This document shows positions 5,873 through 12,865 of a stretch of 33,846 nucleotides of DNA, in pieces. Position 1 is the stretch's first letter. Every line of letters starts with the position of its first letter. This stretch comes from Angelakisella sp. (lineage in GTDB: Bacteria > Bacillota > Clostridia > Oscillospirales > Ruminococcaceae), in the NCBI GenBank assembly GCA_020024555.1, contig JAHHTQ010000024.1:1-33846 (forward strand), in the 5' to 3' direction. Made by a program: the position numbers and the translations under genes. The notes below the pieces were generated by a model, which was given only the letters and a program-made list of their open reading frames with translations, did no database searches and was not told where the DNA came from.

Positions 5873-6981
5873 AAATCCATCACTTTCTCTATAATAATTT
5901 TTGCAGCATTGGGATCTACATATTTTCTTTGCATTGCGCGCATTTTATCCGCTTTTTCTTTATTATGCGCAATACAATTTGCAAATTTAACAGCTTCCAT
6001 ATTATTATGCGCATACATTGACATACCTTTTCGCGCGAAAAATTTTGCGTTACAGGTTTCGCACCCCGGAATAGCATTTACATGCACAAGAGGAACATTT
6101 GCGACAGCGGCTTCGGTACTCGAAAGACCGCCGGGTTTCGATATCATAACATCAGCGGCCGCCATATACTGCGCTACTTCCCTTGTAAATGAAACAGTTT
6201 TTAACTTTGTATTATTATAATACTTTCTGTCAAGCTCTTTCTTTAAAGCTTCATTTCTGCCTACAAGAATATAGACCACACCGTCTGACGCTAAATTTCT
6301 GATTAAATCATCACATAGCCCCAACATATTTTCACAGCCTATACCGCCTGTCATAATCAAAAAAACTTTTTTCTCCTGAGAAATATTCAACCTTTCTCTT
6401 GCAACTGTTTTATCAATATGCTCCGTAAATTTACTGTTTACGGGGATACCTGTTACATATATATTTTTTGCGGGTATTCCTCTGCTGTTCAATGTGGCTT
6501 TTACTTCGTTATGTGTAACAAAATATCCATCTAACTTTGTTTCATCTATAAATGGAATAGATGTATAGTCAGTAAGCACAGCATAACACGGAATATCAAA
6601 ATATTTATCTTTCTTTATAGCTGTCATAGCCTCCATTCCATATAAATGAGTGCATATAACAGAGGTAAATTTGTTATCCAATATATATTTCTTTAAATTA
6701 TTGGCATATTTTGAATTTGCCCAATATATCGGTGAAGGAAGTTTAGTTGAAGAATACATATCACCGAGTTTATAGACAGCTCCAAAGATTGCAGGCGTTC
6801 TTTTAATCATATTATTATATAGAGAAGAAACAACATTTTTCATTTTGTCACTTTGAAAAGCGATAGGGTCAGCGATTTCACACAAAATATCTCTCTCATC
6901 TAACGCTGTTTTTAAGGCGTTGGCGGCACTGTTATGACCTTCTCCCGTGCTACAACTAAGTATTAATATTTTTCTTTCCAC
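5869..6981 (-). CDS. MGDG synthase/UgtP-type glycosyltransferase
   Basis: A GT28-fold glycosyltransferase of the monogalactosyldiacylglycerol-synthase/processive diacylglycerol glucosyltransferase type, expected to add a sugar from UDP-sugar to diacylglycerol at the inner membrane face. I take the GTG at 6981 as start: AAAGGA lies about eight bases upstream and the protein then opens with ERKILILSCSTGEGHNSAA, the family's glycine-rich N-terminus. An ATG at 7086 is excluded because the predicted promoter (7058-7086) covers it. The product is about 370 residues, matching the family. C-terminal nucleotide-sugar motifs include ILVGRNEAL, MISKPGGLSSTEAA and IPGCETCNAKFF. The ATGA overlap with the PlsY-like gene makes a two-gene lipid operon. 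The sugar and acceptor are not determined. Confidence 0.88.
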   Translation of the reverse strand: MERKILILSCSTGEGHNSAANALKTALDERDILCEIADPIAFQSDKMKNVVSSLYNNMIKRTPAIFGAVYKLGDMYSSTKLPSPIYWANSKYANNLKKYILDNKFTSVICTHLYGMEAMTAIKKDKYFDIPCYAVLTDYTSIPFIDETKLDGYFVTHNEVKATLNSRGIPAKNIYVTGIPVNSKFTEHIDKTVARERLNISQEKKVFLIMTGGIGCENMLGLCDDLIRNLASDGVVYILVGRNEALKKELDRKYYNNTKLKTVSFTREVAQYMAAADVMISKPGGLSSTEAAVANVPLVHVNAIPGCETCNAKFFARKGMSMYAHNNMEAVKFANCIAHNKEKADKMRAMQRKYVDPNAAKIIIEKVMDL

Positions 6982-7057
6982 AACTATTTCCTTTCTATTA
7001 TTATAATTTTTACTACTCTCTATACTGCGATTAGATTTAAAATCATTTTTGAAAACA

Positions 7058-7086
7058 GTAATATCCCAAGTAGTATATATTTTCAA
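7058..7086 (-). promoter_or_regulatory. promoter of the glycosyltransferase-plsY-like operon
   Basis: On the minus strand TTGAAA (7081-7086), a 17-nt spacer and TATTAC (7058-7063). It predicts a leader of about 70 nt to the GTG start at 6981. Confidence 0.6.
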
Positions 7087-7344
7087 AAATTATTCTTTAC
7101 CTAGCTTATTTTATAATTTTTTCCATTGATTTTTGAATACCGCTAAAATGATTATACATAGTATTTCAAGTTACGCACAGGCATATACCGTATCTTTTAC
7201 CGTAATTCGTTTCAGTGTTTTTACAAATGAATTGCAAATTGCTTTCTTCAAAAAAATCGGCATAGTAAATAACTCATTTTACAGTATATATACTACTGTT
7301 ATTATAACAAAAATTGACCTGACTTTCAATAAAAATAACAAGGT
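7087..7344. other. intergenic stretch without a convincing gene
   Basis: AT-rich region between the glycosyltransferase promoter and the possible small gene at 7345. A 71-codon plus-strand frame (7133-7348) has no SD site, no recognisable domain, and an unremarkable composition. I see no RNA gene or repeat here. Confidence 0.4.
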
Positions 7345-7480
7345 ATGAAAAAGAAAGAAAAGCGATTATTGTTTTCTTCCTAGTGATACTTGTCTTACAA
7401 AAGACAAAGAAACGCCTGCCAAACTATATAAAAAATCTTATTCCGATAGCGAAAAACTTAAATCGTTTTTAAAAGAATAA
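7345..7480 (+). pseudogene. possible frameshifted small secreted/membrane protein gene
   Basis: An ATG at 7345 opens a lysine-rich start (MKKKE) but hits TAG after 12 codons. In the next frame the sequence reads KAIIVFFLVILVL, a signal or membrane segment. In the third frame it ends as KDKETPAKLYKKSYSDSEKLK and a TAA at 7478-7480, polar and gene-like. Two single-base shifts would join these into one protein of about 45 residues with a lysine-rich signal-like N-terminus. A plus-strand terminator follows at 7530. This suggests a decayed small gene; chance assembly of frames cannot be excluded, and there is no clear SD site. Confidence 0.3.
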
Positions 7481-7529
7481 TTTTTAAAAATTTTTTTGAT
7501 ATTTTGTGCAGTTAAACAAAATATCTATA

Positions 7530-7576
7530 AAGAGACAGAGCGTATTGAATTTTTAATACGCCCTGTCTCTTTTATT
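7530..7576 (+). terminator. intrinsic terminator (plus strand, perhaps bidirectional)
   Basis: Arms 7530-7546 and 7555-7571 pair over 17 positions with one mismatch (AAGAGACAG...CTGTCTCTT outer, GCGTATT/AATACGC inner), followed on the plus strand by TTATTTTT. It is convergently placed between the possible small gene at 7345-7480 and the unknown gene at 7588-7998, and could stop both. Confidence 0.8.
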
Positions 7577-7587
7577 TTTAACATCAG

Positions 7588-7998
7588 TTAATCCATACTA
7601 TTATTTTTTGTGACTTCACACAATATGTCATTATAATTTTCTTTATAGTTATCAAATGCTTCAAAGGGATTTTCTGTATTTTCCAAAATGGAAGACAGCG
7701 TTTCCGACAATACCTCGGCAAAAACACCTACTATTCGATAATCTGTCTTTTGACTGTTTATATAAAGAATACTGCCCCACAAAATTTCATTTAAATCAAC
7801 AAGTAATTCCCTATCCAAACCAACAAAAGAACTATCCTCTTTCAAGACCTTTAAGCAAATTAAGAGTTCATCAAACTTTTGTTGTATCTCTTGTGTGTCC
7901 GAAAATCCATACTTCAAAGCATATCTGTAACCATCGGAAAAATTTTCTGTTTTCCCTGAATGAACGGATATTTTTATTCTTGCCTCTTGTTTTGTCAT
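7588..7998 (-). CDS. hypothetical protein, 136 aa
   Basis: I do not recognise this protein. It is soluble, acidic overall and predicted mostly helical, with no signal peptide, cysteine motif or transmembrane segment; the C-terminal half (EVLSETLSSILENTENPFEAF) looks amphipathic. The ATG is preceded by AAGGGGA at a good distance, so it is likely translated. It lies 55 bp after the DUF1667 stop with no terminator between, which makes co-transcription with the glycerol-3-phosphate genes plausible. A small internal promoter in the gap is possible. No function is assigned. Confidence 0.65.
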   Translation of the reverse strand: MTKQEARIKISVHSGKTENFSDGYRYALKYGFSDTQEIQQKFDELLICLKVLKEDSSFVGLDRELLVDLNEILWGSILYINSQKTDYRIVGVFAEVLSETLSSILENTENPFEAFDNYKENYNDILCEVTKNNSMD

Positions 7999-8053
7999 AC
8001 TATCCCCTTAGTACAGTAATCTATATAAATATTATTATAAAACTTAATTAATC

Positions 8054-8416
8054 TTAAATTTTATCTACATTTTTCGTAGCGATTATATCAACACCTGTAT
8101 CAGCGCAATTCTCAATAATAACATCTCCTATCTTTATCGGCGCATCTACCGTAACTTTTCGTATCTCAGCCATTATATCAAAAATTTTATCTTTTGGTAT
8201 ATCCTTTTCTGTCTTTACCGATACCTTTGCAATATTTGAATTTCTGACCTTTACGGAAGAAGTAACTATTCTTGTCGGACTCAGTACTTCTTTTTTACCA
8301 TAAATTGCGCCACGTGGGCAAGTGTTTCCCTCTACTTTTACATCATCGCCGTCAATCGTAACATTAAGCATACAACCCATAGGGCAAGATATACATATAA
8401 GTTCCCTTGTATCCAT
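8054..8416 (-). CDS. DUF1667 cysteine-motif protein of the glycerol-3-phosphate oxidation operon
   Basis: A 120-residue protein of the DUF1667 family. An N-terminal cluster C8-x2-C11-x3-C15 (CISCPMGC) and C33 in NTCPRGA suggest a metal or Fe-S site. The rest is a small beta-rich domain. The family typically sits with GlpA-like dehydrogenases and FAD/NAD oxidoreductases, as here: its ATG lies one base after the stop of the oxidoreductase gene. The inferred role is an electron-transfer or assembly subunit of that complex, taking the place of GlpC. The cluster type and its role are not proven. Confidence 0.88.
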   Translation of the reverse strand: MDTRELICISCPMGCMLNVTIDGDDVKVEGNTCPRGAIYGKKEVLSPTRIVTSSVKVRNSNIAKVSVKTEKDIPKDKIFDIMAEIRKVTVDAPIKIGDVIIENCADTGVDIIATKNVDKI

Positions 8417-8417
8417 T

Positions 8418-9680
8418 TTAATTCTCCTCCGTACATACTGTAATACTTCTTAACCCGTCAAATTTTTCCAAATCCGCTTTTTTAAGTATAATTTGTTCCA
8501 TTTCTCCCGGGGCAAGCACACGTTTCTTTTTATCCTGTACTTTTTCGTCATTAAAATATACACACAGCGAACGGTTTTTGTATACGTCTGCCACTCTAAA
8601 TCTTACAGTAACAATATCAGACATATTCTCAATATCTATTGTCTGCGGTACTGTATACCTTACACCGTTTTTTACAATAATTGGAATAGTCTCATTCGAT
8701 TTTCTTTCACCATTCAGTATAAAGTCTGCCGCATTTTCACCTGCAAGCGCCGCCTCCTGAGAAACAAAATCAACAAGGTCATGAACGTGTAGCACATTAC
8801 CGCAAGCGTATATACCATTTGTATTTGTTTCAAGTCTGTCATTAACATCAGGGCCATTTGTTATACGGTTCATTTCTATTCCTATCTCTGTTGTAAGTTC
8901 ATTTTCGGGAATTAGACCAACTGACAGTAAGAGCGTATCACAGGAATAATATTCTTCCGTTCCCTCAATCGGCTTTCTGTTTTCGTCTACCTGCGCTATT
9001 GTTACACCTGTCAAACGTTTTTTGCCATGTATTTTTGTAACTGTGTGGCTGAGTTTAAGCGGAATATCATAGTCATTTAAGCACTGTACAATATTTCTTT
9101 TAAGTCCTCCCGAATATGGCATTAGTTCCGCAACAACTTTTACTTTTGCGCCTTCCAGTGTCATACGTCTCGCCATAATGAGTCCTATATCGCCCGAACC
9201 CAAAATTACAACTTCTTTGCCGACTTTGTAACCGTCTATGTTCATAAGTCTTTGCGCGGTACCTGCCGAATATATGCCTGACGGACGGTATCCCGGAATA
9301 TTTAAAGCGCCACGTGGACGCTCACGGCAACCCATAGCAAGAATAACAGCCGTTGCCTTTATTGTAACCATTCCGTCTGTTTCGTTAATATATGTAATCT
9401 CTTTATCTTTTGTTATACTGATTACAATAGTATTTAATTTATATGGTATTTTTTCTTCTTCTACCATTTTTATAAATCTGTCGGCATACTCAGGACCTGT
9501 AAGTTCTTCTTTAAACGTATGCAAGCCAAAACCATTATGTATACACTGATTGAGTATACCACCCAAAATATAATCTCTCTCCAAAATCAATATATCGTCT
9601 ATACCTTTTTTACGGGCGGATACCGCAGCGGCAAGCCCCGCAGGACCTCCCCCTATTATTACCAATTTATGTTGTTCCAT
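8418..9680 (-). CDS. FAD/NAD-dependent oxidoreductase partner of GlpA
   Basis: A two-dinucleotide-binding-domain flavoprotein. FAD-binding GGGPAG lies near the N-terminus (VIIGGGPAGLAAAVSA), the NAD(P)-binding site is EVVILGSGDIGLIMARR, and the C-terminal FAD contact is NGIYACGNVLHVHDLVD. There is no redox CxxC between the domains; instead LGGILNQCIHNGFGLH occupies that region, as in the GlpB-like group accompanying GlpA. I chose the ATG at 9680, eight bases after GGAGGG; a GTG at 9689 directly touches that SD site. The product is 420 residues. It lies 18 bp after the GlpA-like gene and one base before DUF1667. Likely role: passing electrons between glycerol-3-phosphate dehydrogenase and a nicotinamide or other acceptor. 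Confidence 0.87.
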   Translation of the reverse strand: MEQHKLVIIGGGPAGLAAAVSARKKGIDDILILERDYILGGILNQCIHNGFGLHTFKEELTGPEYADRFIKMVEEEKIPYKLNTIVISITKDKEITYINETDGMVTIKATAVILAMGCRERPRGALNIPGYRPSGIYSAGTAQRLMNIDGYKVGKEVVILGSGDIGLIMARRMTLEGAKVKVVAELMPYSGGLKRNIVQCLNDYDIPLKLSHTVTKIHGKKRLTGVTIAQVDENRKPIEGTEEYYSCDTLLLSVGLIPENELTTEIGIEMNRITNGPDVNDRLETNTNGIYACGNVLHVHDLVDFVSQEAALAGENAADFILNGERKSNETIPIIVKNGVRYTVPQTIDIENMSDIVTVRFRVADVYKNRSLCVYFNDEKVQDKKKRVLAPGEMEQIILKKADLEKFDGLRSITVCTEEN

Positions 9681-9698
9681 AATAATCACCCTCCAAAA

Positions 9699-11138
9699 CT
9701 ACTTCTCATCTACCAATATTTCCGAACCTTTACCGTTTTTACAAATACTTTCCATTTTAACATTGAGTTCACGGGCAAGAATTTCCATTGTTTTCGGTGT
9801 GCAAAAACCAGCCTGACATCTTCCCATACCTTGACGAACACGTCTCTTTACACCATCAAGCGATTTTGCGCCAAGTGTTCTGTTGATAGAATCCACTATT
9901 TCGCCTTCGCTGACATTTTCACATCTGCAAACAATAGTTCCGTAGTCGGGACGTTTTTTAATAAGTTCTGCGCGTTCTTCTTTTGATAAAGTCAACGGAC
10001 GTACTATTCCTTTACGCTTTCCGTTCCAGTTCTCTTTATTACCTGCATTTGCCTTTTCTTTAATCATATTTGCAACATATATTCCAAGAGCCGGGGCACA
10101 GGAAAGTCCCGGAGACTCAATACCCGCGCAGTCAAAAAATCCTTCTGCATCTTTTACTTCACCTATTATAAAATCTCCGTTTATTTCGTGCGCGCGCAGT
10201 CCTGTAAACGATGTTATAACCTGACGGTACGGAATATTTTTTATACTCTTTGCCGATAGTCTTGCAACCTTATCCAAATCTTCCGCTGTTGTTGCTGTCG
10301 CCTCTTTATCATCAATATCTGTCGCTGTCGGACCTATAAGCAGATTTCCATGCACTGTCGGTGTTACAAGTATTCCTTTACCCATCTTTGTCGGAAGCTG
10401 AAATATGGTTTTATCCACTAACTTGCCCGCTTGCTTATCAAGTAATTCATAGTCACCTTTTCTTGCAATAATTGTGATTTTATCCTGTGACACCATATTA
10501 TGAAATTTATCGGCATACACACCTGCTGCGTTTACTATGTATTTAGCTGATATTTCTCCGTTATTTGTAATCACTTTATACCCATTGTCAAGTTTTTCTA
10601 TATTGGTTACTTCCGTATTAAGTTTAAACTCCACGCCATTGTCGCAAGCATTTTCAGCAAGAGCTATTGTTAAGTTAAACGGACATACTATACCGCCTGT
10701 CGGCGCAAATATAGCCGCCACTACTTCGTCAGATATATTCGGCTCAATTTTGCGGACTTCATCACCTGTTAGATACTGCATATCTGGGACACCGTTTTCC
10801 TTACCTCTTTCGAGCAGTTCTTTGAGCTGTGGTATATTTTCTTCTTCAAAACACAAAACAAGCGAACCATTACGTCTAAACTCAAAATCAAGTTCTTTTG
10901 CATACTCACCCATTATGCGATTTCCCTCAACATTAAGCTTTGCTTTCAGCGTATTTGGTTTTGCGTCATATCCCGCATGCACAATGGCGCTGTTGGCTTT
11001 TGATGTACCGGAACAGACATCTTCCTCTTTTTCTAGCAGACATACAGAAAGAGTATATCTTGAAAGCTCCCTTGCAACTGCCGAACCTGTTACTCCTCCA
11101 CCGATAATTACAATATCATAATCAAATTTTGACAACAA
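9699..11138 (-). CDS. GlpA-like glycerol-3-phosphate dehydrogenase with C-terminal [2Fe-2S] domain
   Basis: An FAD-dependent oxidoreductase (DAO fold) that probably oxidises sn-glycerol-3-phosphate to dihydroxyacetone phosphate. The N-terminus shows YDIVIIGGGVTGSAVAREL. A C-terminal BFD-like [2Fe-2S] domain carries C-x-C (IVCRCENVSEGE) and C-x4-C (GRCQAGFC) 34 residues apart. L-2-hydroxyglutarate-oxidase-like enzymes share the fold, but the leader and the nearby glpP point to glycerol-3-phosphate. The start is ambiguous: GTG TTG TTG TTG follow an AAGGA. GTG at 11144 is too close to it and TTG at 11138 is best spaced (seven bases), so I use it; 11135 is also possible. It is the first gene of the operon, behind a terminator-type leader (11200-11276). 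Confidence 0.88.
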   Translation of the reverse strand: MLSKFDYDIVIIGGGVTGSAVARELSRYTLSVCLLEKEEDVCSGTSKANSAIVHAGYDAKPNTLKAKLNVEGNRIMGEYAKELDFEFRRNGSLVLCFEEENIPQLKELLERGKENGVPDMQYLTGDEVRKIEPNISDEVVAAIFAPTGGIVCPFNLTIALAENACDNGVEFKLNTEVTNIEKLDNGYKVITNNGEISAKYIVNAAGVYADKFHNMVSQDKITIIARKGDYELLDKQAGKLVDKTIFQLPTKMGKGILVTPTVHGNLLIGPTATDIDDKEATATTAEDLDKVARLSAKSIKNIPYRQVITSFTGLRAHEINGDFIIGEVKDAEGFFDCAGIESPGLSCAPALGIYVANMIKEKANAGNKENWNGKRKGIVRPLTLSKEERAELIKKRPDYGTIVCRCENVSEGEIVDSINRTLGAKSLDGVKRRVRQGMGRCQAGFCTPKTMEILARELNVKMESICKNGKGSEILVDEK

Positions 11139-11199
11139 CAACACTTCCTTTTATAAGTATTTTAAGTTAGAGTAATAATATTTTTATATACTTTTCTTT

Positions 11200-11276
11200 A
11201 AAAACAAAAAAGAGTAAAGCAATCCTTTGGGCTACAAAACCCCAAGAATTAACTTTACTCTAAATCTCTAAGTTAA
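11200..11276 (-). promoter_or_regulatory. GlpP-type leader: intrinsic terminator with competing antiterminator hairpin
   Basis: In the minus-strand leader, AGAGTAAAG (11253-11261) pairs with CTTTACTCT (11211-11219), enclosing an inner CTTGGG/CCCAAAG helix, and CTTTTTTGTTTTT follows: a clear terminator upstream of the GlpA-like gene. TTAACTT (11270-11276) just upstream can instead pair with AAGTTAA (11249-11255). This overlaps the terminator's 5' arm and loops out the rest, so the two helices exclude each other. GlpP, encoded next door, is known in Bacillus to antiterminate such a leader when glycerol-3-phosphate is bound. The pairing is seen directly; the assignment to GlpP is inferred. Confidence 0.75.
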
Positions 11277-11284
11277 TACATAAT

Positions 11285-11313
11285 ATTATATATTAATAGA
11301 GAGTATCTGTCAA
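11285..11313 (-). promoter_or_regulatory. consensus promoter of the glpA-like operon
   Basis: On the minus strand TTGACA (11308-11313), a 17-nt spacer and TATAAT (11285-11290), both hexamers perfect. Transcription from about 11278 runs straight into the switch at 11200-11276. A maximal promoter fits control by antitermination rather than initiation. Confidence 0.85.
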
Positions 11314-11408
11314 GCATAAACGTAAACAAGATTACAATTAAGTTATAAAATTTTGTTGACCTATACAAAAATAAATATTATAATAACATTTATGTACCTA
11401 CGATAAAA

Positions 11409-11975
11409 TTATATTTCCCACAAATCAACCTTTGTTGTGGATACAGCGCTTGCCCCAGAAGTAAATGCGTCCATTACATCTCTTTTGTCTGTAAGCAGTC
11501 CACCGGCAACAATAGGCACTGATGTATGCTTACTGATATTGTCAATAACTTTTGTTATAGTCCCCGGTAATATTTCCAGAAAATCAGGTTTAAATGTATC
11601 CAGTTGTTTCTTTATGTTTGCAAAAGAAATCGAATCAAATATAAATGCGCGTTGCCCTGCTATCAGCCCCAGTTCCATACCTCTTTTCAGAAGTATGCTT
11701 TTTGTGCTCATTATACCGTCGGCAACAGTATTGTTTTTTATATAATCAACCGATATTTCTTTTGAATTTAAACCTACAATAAAATCCATATGTACAATAA
11801 CGGTCTTTCCTGTATCTTTTATCATCTTCACAATTTCTGAAATATTGCATATATTACCGTATAACAGAAAAACTGTTTTTGCCTGACTTTTTAATACGGC
11901 TTTTAGTCCTTCATCATCTTTTATTGCCGCAATAACAGGTGATATTTCAAATAAATCAATAATATTTTTGTTCAT
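11409..11975 (-). CDS. glpP: glycerol-3-phosphate-responsive antiterminator
   Basis: An RNA-binding regulator that, with glycerol-3-phosphate, prevents termination in the leader of glycerol catabolic operons. The 188-residue length is typical. Recognisable family blocks are HMDFIVGLNSKEISVDYI, ADGIMSTKS, RAFIFDS, PDFLEILPG and VPIVAGGLLTDKRDV; together they suggest a small TIM-barrel-like phosphate-binding fold. The ATG is preceded by AAGG about eight bases upstream. Its own promoter lies at 12026-12054. It lies 130 bp upstream of the glpA-like promoter in the same direction, and its presumed target is at 11200-11276. Confidence 0.93.
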   Translation of the reverse strand: MNKNIIDLFEISPVIAAIKDDEGLKAVLKSQAKTVFLLYGNICNISEIVKMIKDTGKTVIVHMDFIVGLNSKEISVDYIKNNTVADGIMSTKSILLKRGMELGLIAGQRAFIFDSISFANIKKQLDTFKPDFLEILPGTITKVIDNISKHTSVPIVAGGLLTDKRDVMDAFTSGASAVSTTKVDLWEI

Positions 11976-12025
11976 TAAACAAGCCTTTCATAAATAAGCA
12001 TTTTTATATTAAGATTAACATTATA

Positions 12026-12054
12026 ATTATATATTATGTTAAATAATTATTCAA
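12026..12054 (-). promoter_or_regulatory. promoter of glpP
   Basis: On the minus strand TTGAAT (12049-12054), a 17-nt spacer and TATAAT (12026-12031), about 50 nt before the glpP start. Confidence 0.65.
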
Positions 12055-12099
12055 CAGTTATTTATATTTATAAAATTTTGTCAAAGAGGTGATAGCAAA

Positions 12100-12780
12100 A
12101 TGTTGGAAATAAGAGAACTGACAACAGCTGCAATCATAACAAGGCTACTTGTAGCTACTGTACTGGGTGGTATACTTGGTATGGAAAGAGGTCTCAAAAA
12201 CCGTCCCGCAGGGTTTCGTACATATATGCTTGTATGTCTGGGCGCATGTATGGTAATGATAACAAATCAATATATATATCAAGTATTCAATACAGGTGAC
12301 CCTGTACGTATGGGGGCTCAGGTTATCAGTGGTATAGGTTTTTTGGGCGCGGGAACAATCATTGTAACACATCACAGACAGATAAAGGGTCTGACAACAG
12401 CCGCCGGACTATGGGCATCAGCCTGTATGGGACTTGCCATTGGTATCGGATTTTATGAAGTTGCTGTATTTGGCTGTCTTTTTATGTTTATATCATTTAC
12501 ACTTTTGCATAAACTCGATAGCTTTATGCGTAACCGTTCAAGAATGATGGACGTATATATAGAAATAAAAAAGGACTATTCCATAAAAGACTTTGTAAAA
12601 TATTTGAATGAACGGAAAATAGATATAAACATCATACAAATGGAACGAAATGTCGCTATTGAAGGCAGCGCGTCGGCGCTTGTGATAACTTTGTTCAGCA
12701 AGAAAAAAAATTCAAAACATTCAGACGTAATATCCGCGCTAAAAGAGTGTGAGGGTGTAAAATATTTTGAAATACTGTAA
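12100..12780 (+). CDS. MgtC/SapB family membrane protein
   Basis: A 226-residue protein. The N-terminal MgtC domain (about 1-140) has several hydrophobic helices and the hallmark LGGILGMERGLKNRPAGFRT, followed by LVCLGAC and GAQVISGIGFLGAGTI. The C-terminal 75 residues form a soluble ACT-like domain. Family members are linked to magnesium homeostasis and, in pathogens, to control of the F-type ATP synthase; in non-pathogenic Bacillota the role is unsettled. It starts at ATG after GAGGTGAT. It is a single gene diverging from glpP and ending at the terminator 12791-12833. I see no Mg2+ riboswitch in the short leader. Confidence 0.9.
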   Translation: MLEIRELTTAAIITRLLVATVLGGILGMERGLKNRPAGFRTYMLVCLGACMVMITNQYIYQVFNTGDPVRMGAQVISGIGFLGAGTIIVTHHRQIKGLTTAAGLWASACMGLAIGIGFYEVAVFGCLFMFISFTLLHKLDSFMRNRSRMMDVYIEIKKDYSIKDFVKYLNERKIDINIIQMERNVAIEGSASALVITLFSKKKNSKHSDVISALKECEGVKYFEIL

Positions 12781-12790
12781 AAACAAATTA

Positions 12791-12833
12791 AAAATACTCA
12801 GACTTTCTCTATTTTTGAAAATCTGAGTATTTT
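12791..12833. terminator. bidirectional terminator between mgtC-like gene and mal operon
   Basis: AAAATACTCAGA (12791-12802) pairs perfectly with TCTGAGTATTTT (12822-12833). T-runs lie on both sides, serving the convergent mgtC-like (plus) and malG (minus) genes. Confidence 0.88.
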
Positions 12834-12865
12834 TTTATATAGTATAAAATATGAATTGGGCTAAA

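Noticed and set aside
7082..7086. ATG at 7086 as start of the glycosyltransferase
   Set aside because: It lies within the predicted -35 box, has no SD site and adds 35 residues absent from the family; GTG at 6981 has a proper SD site.
7133..7348. 71-codon plus-strand ORF in the intergenic region
   Set aside because: No SD site, no recognisable domain or coherent composition; only its continuation past the stop looked gene-like, and that is reported separately as a possible broken gene.
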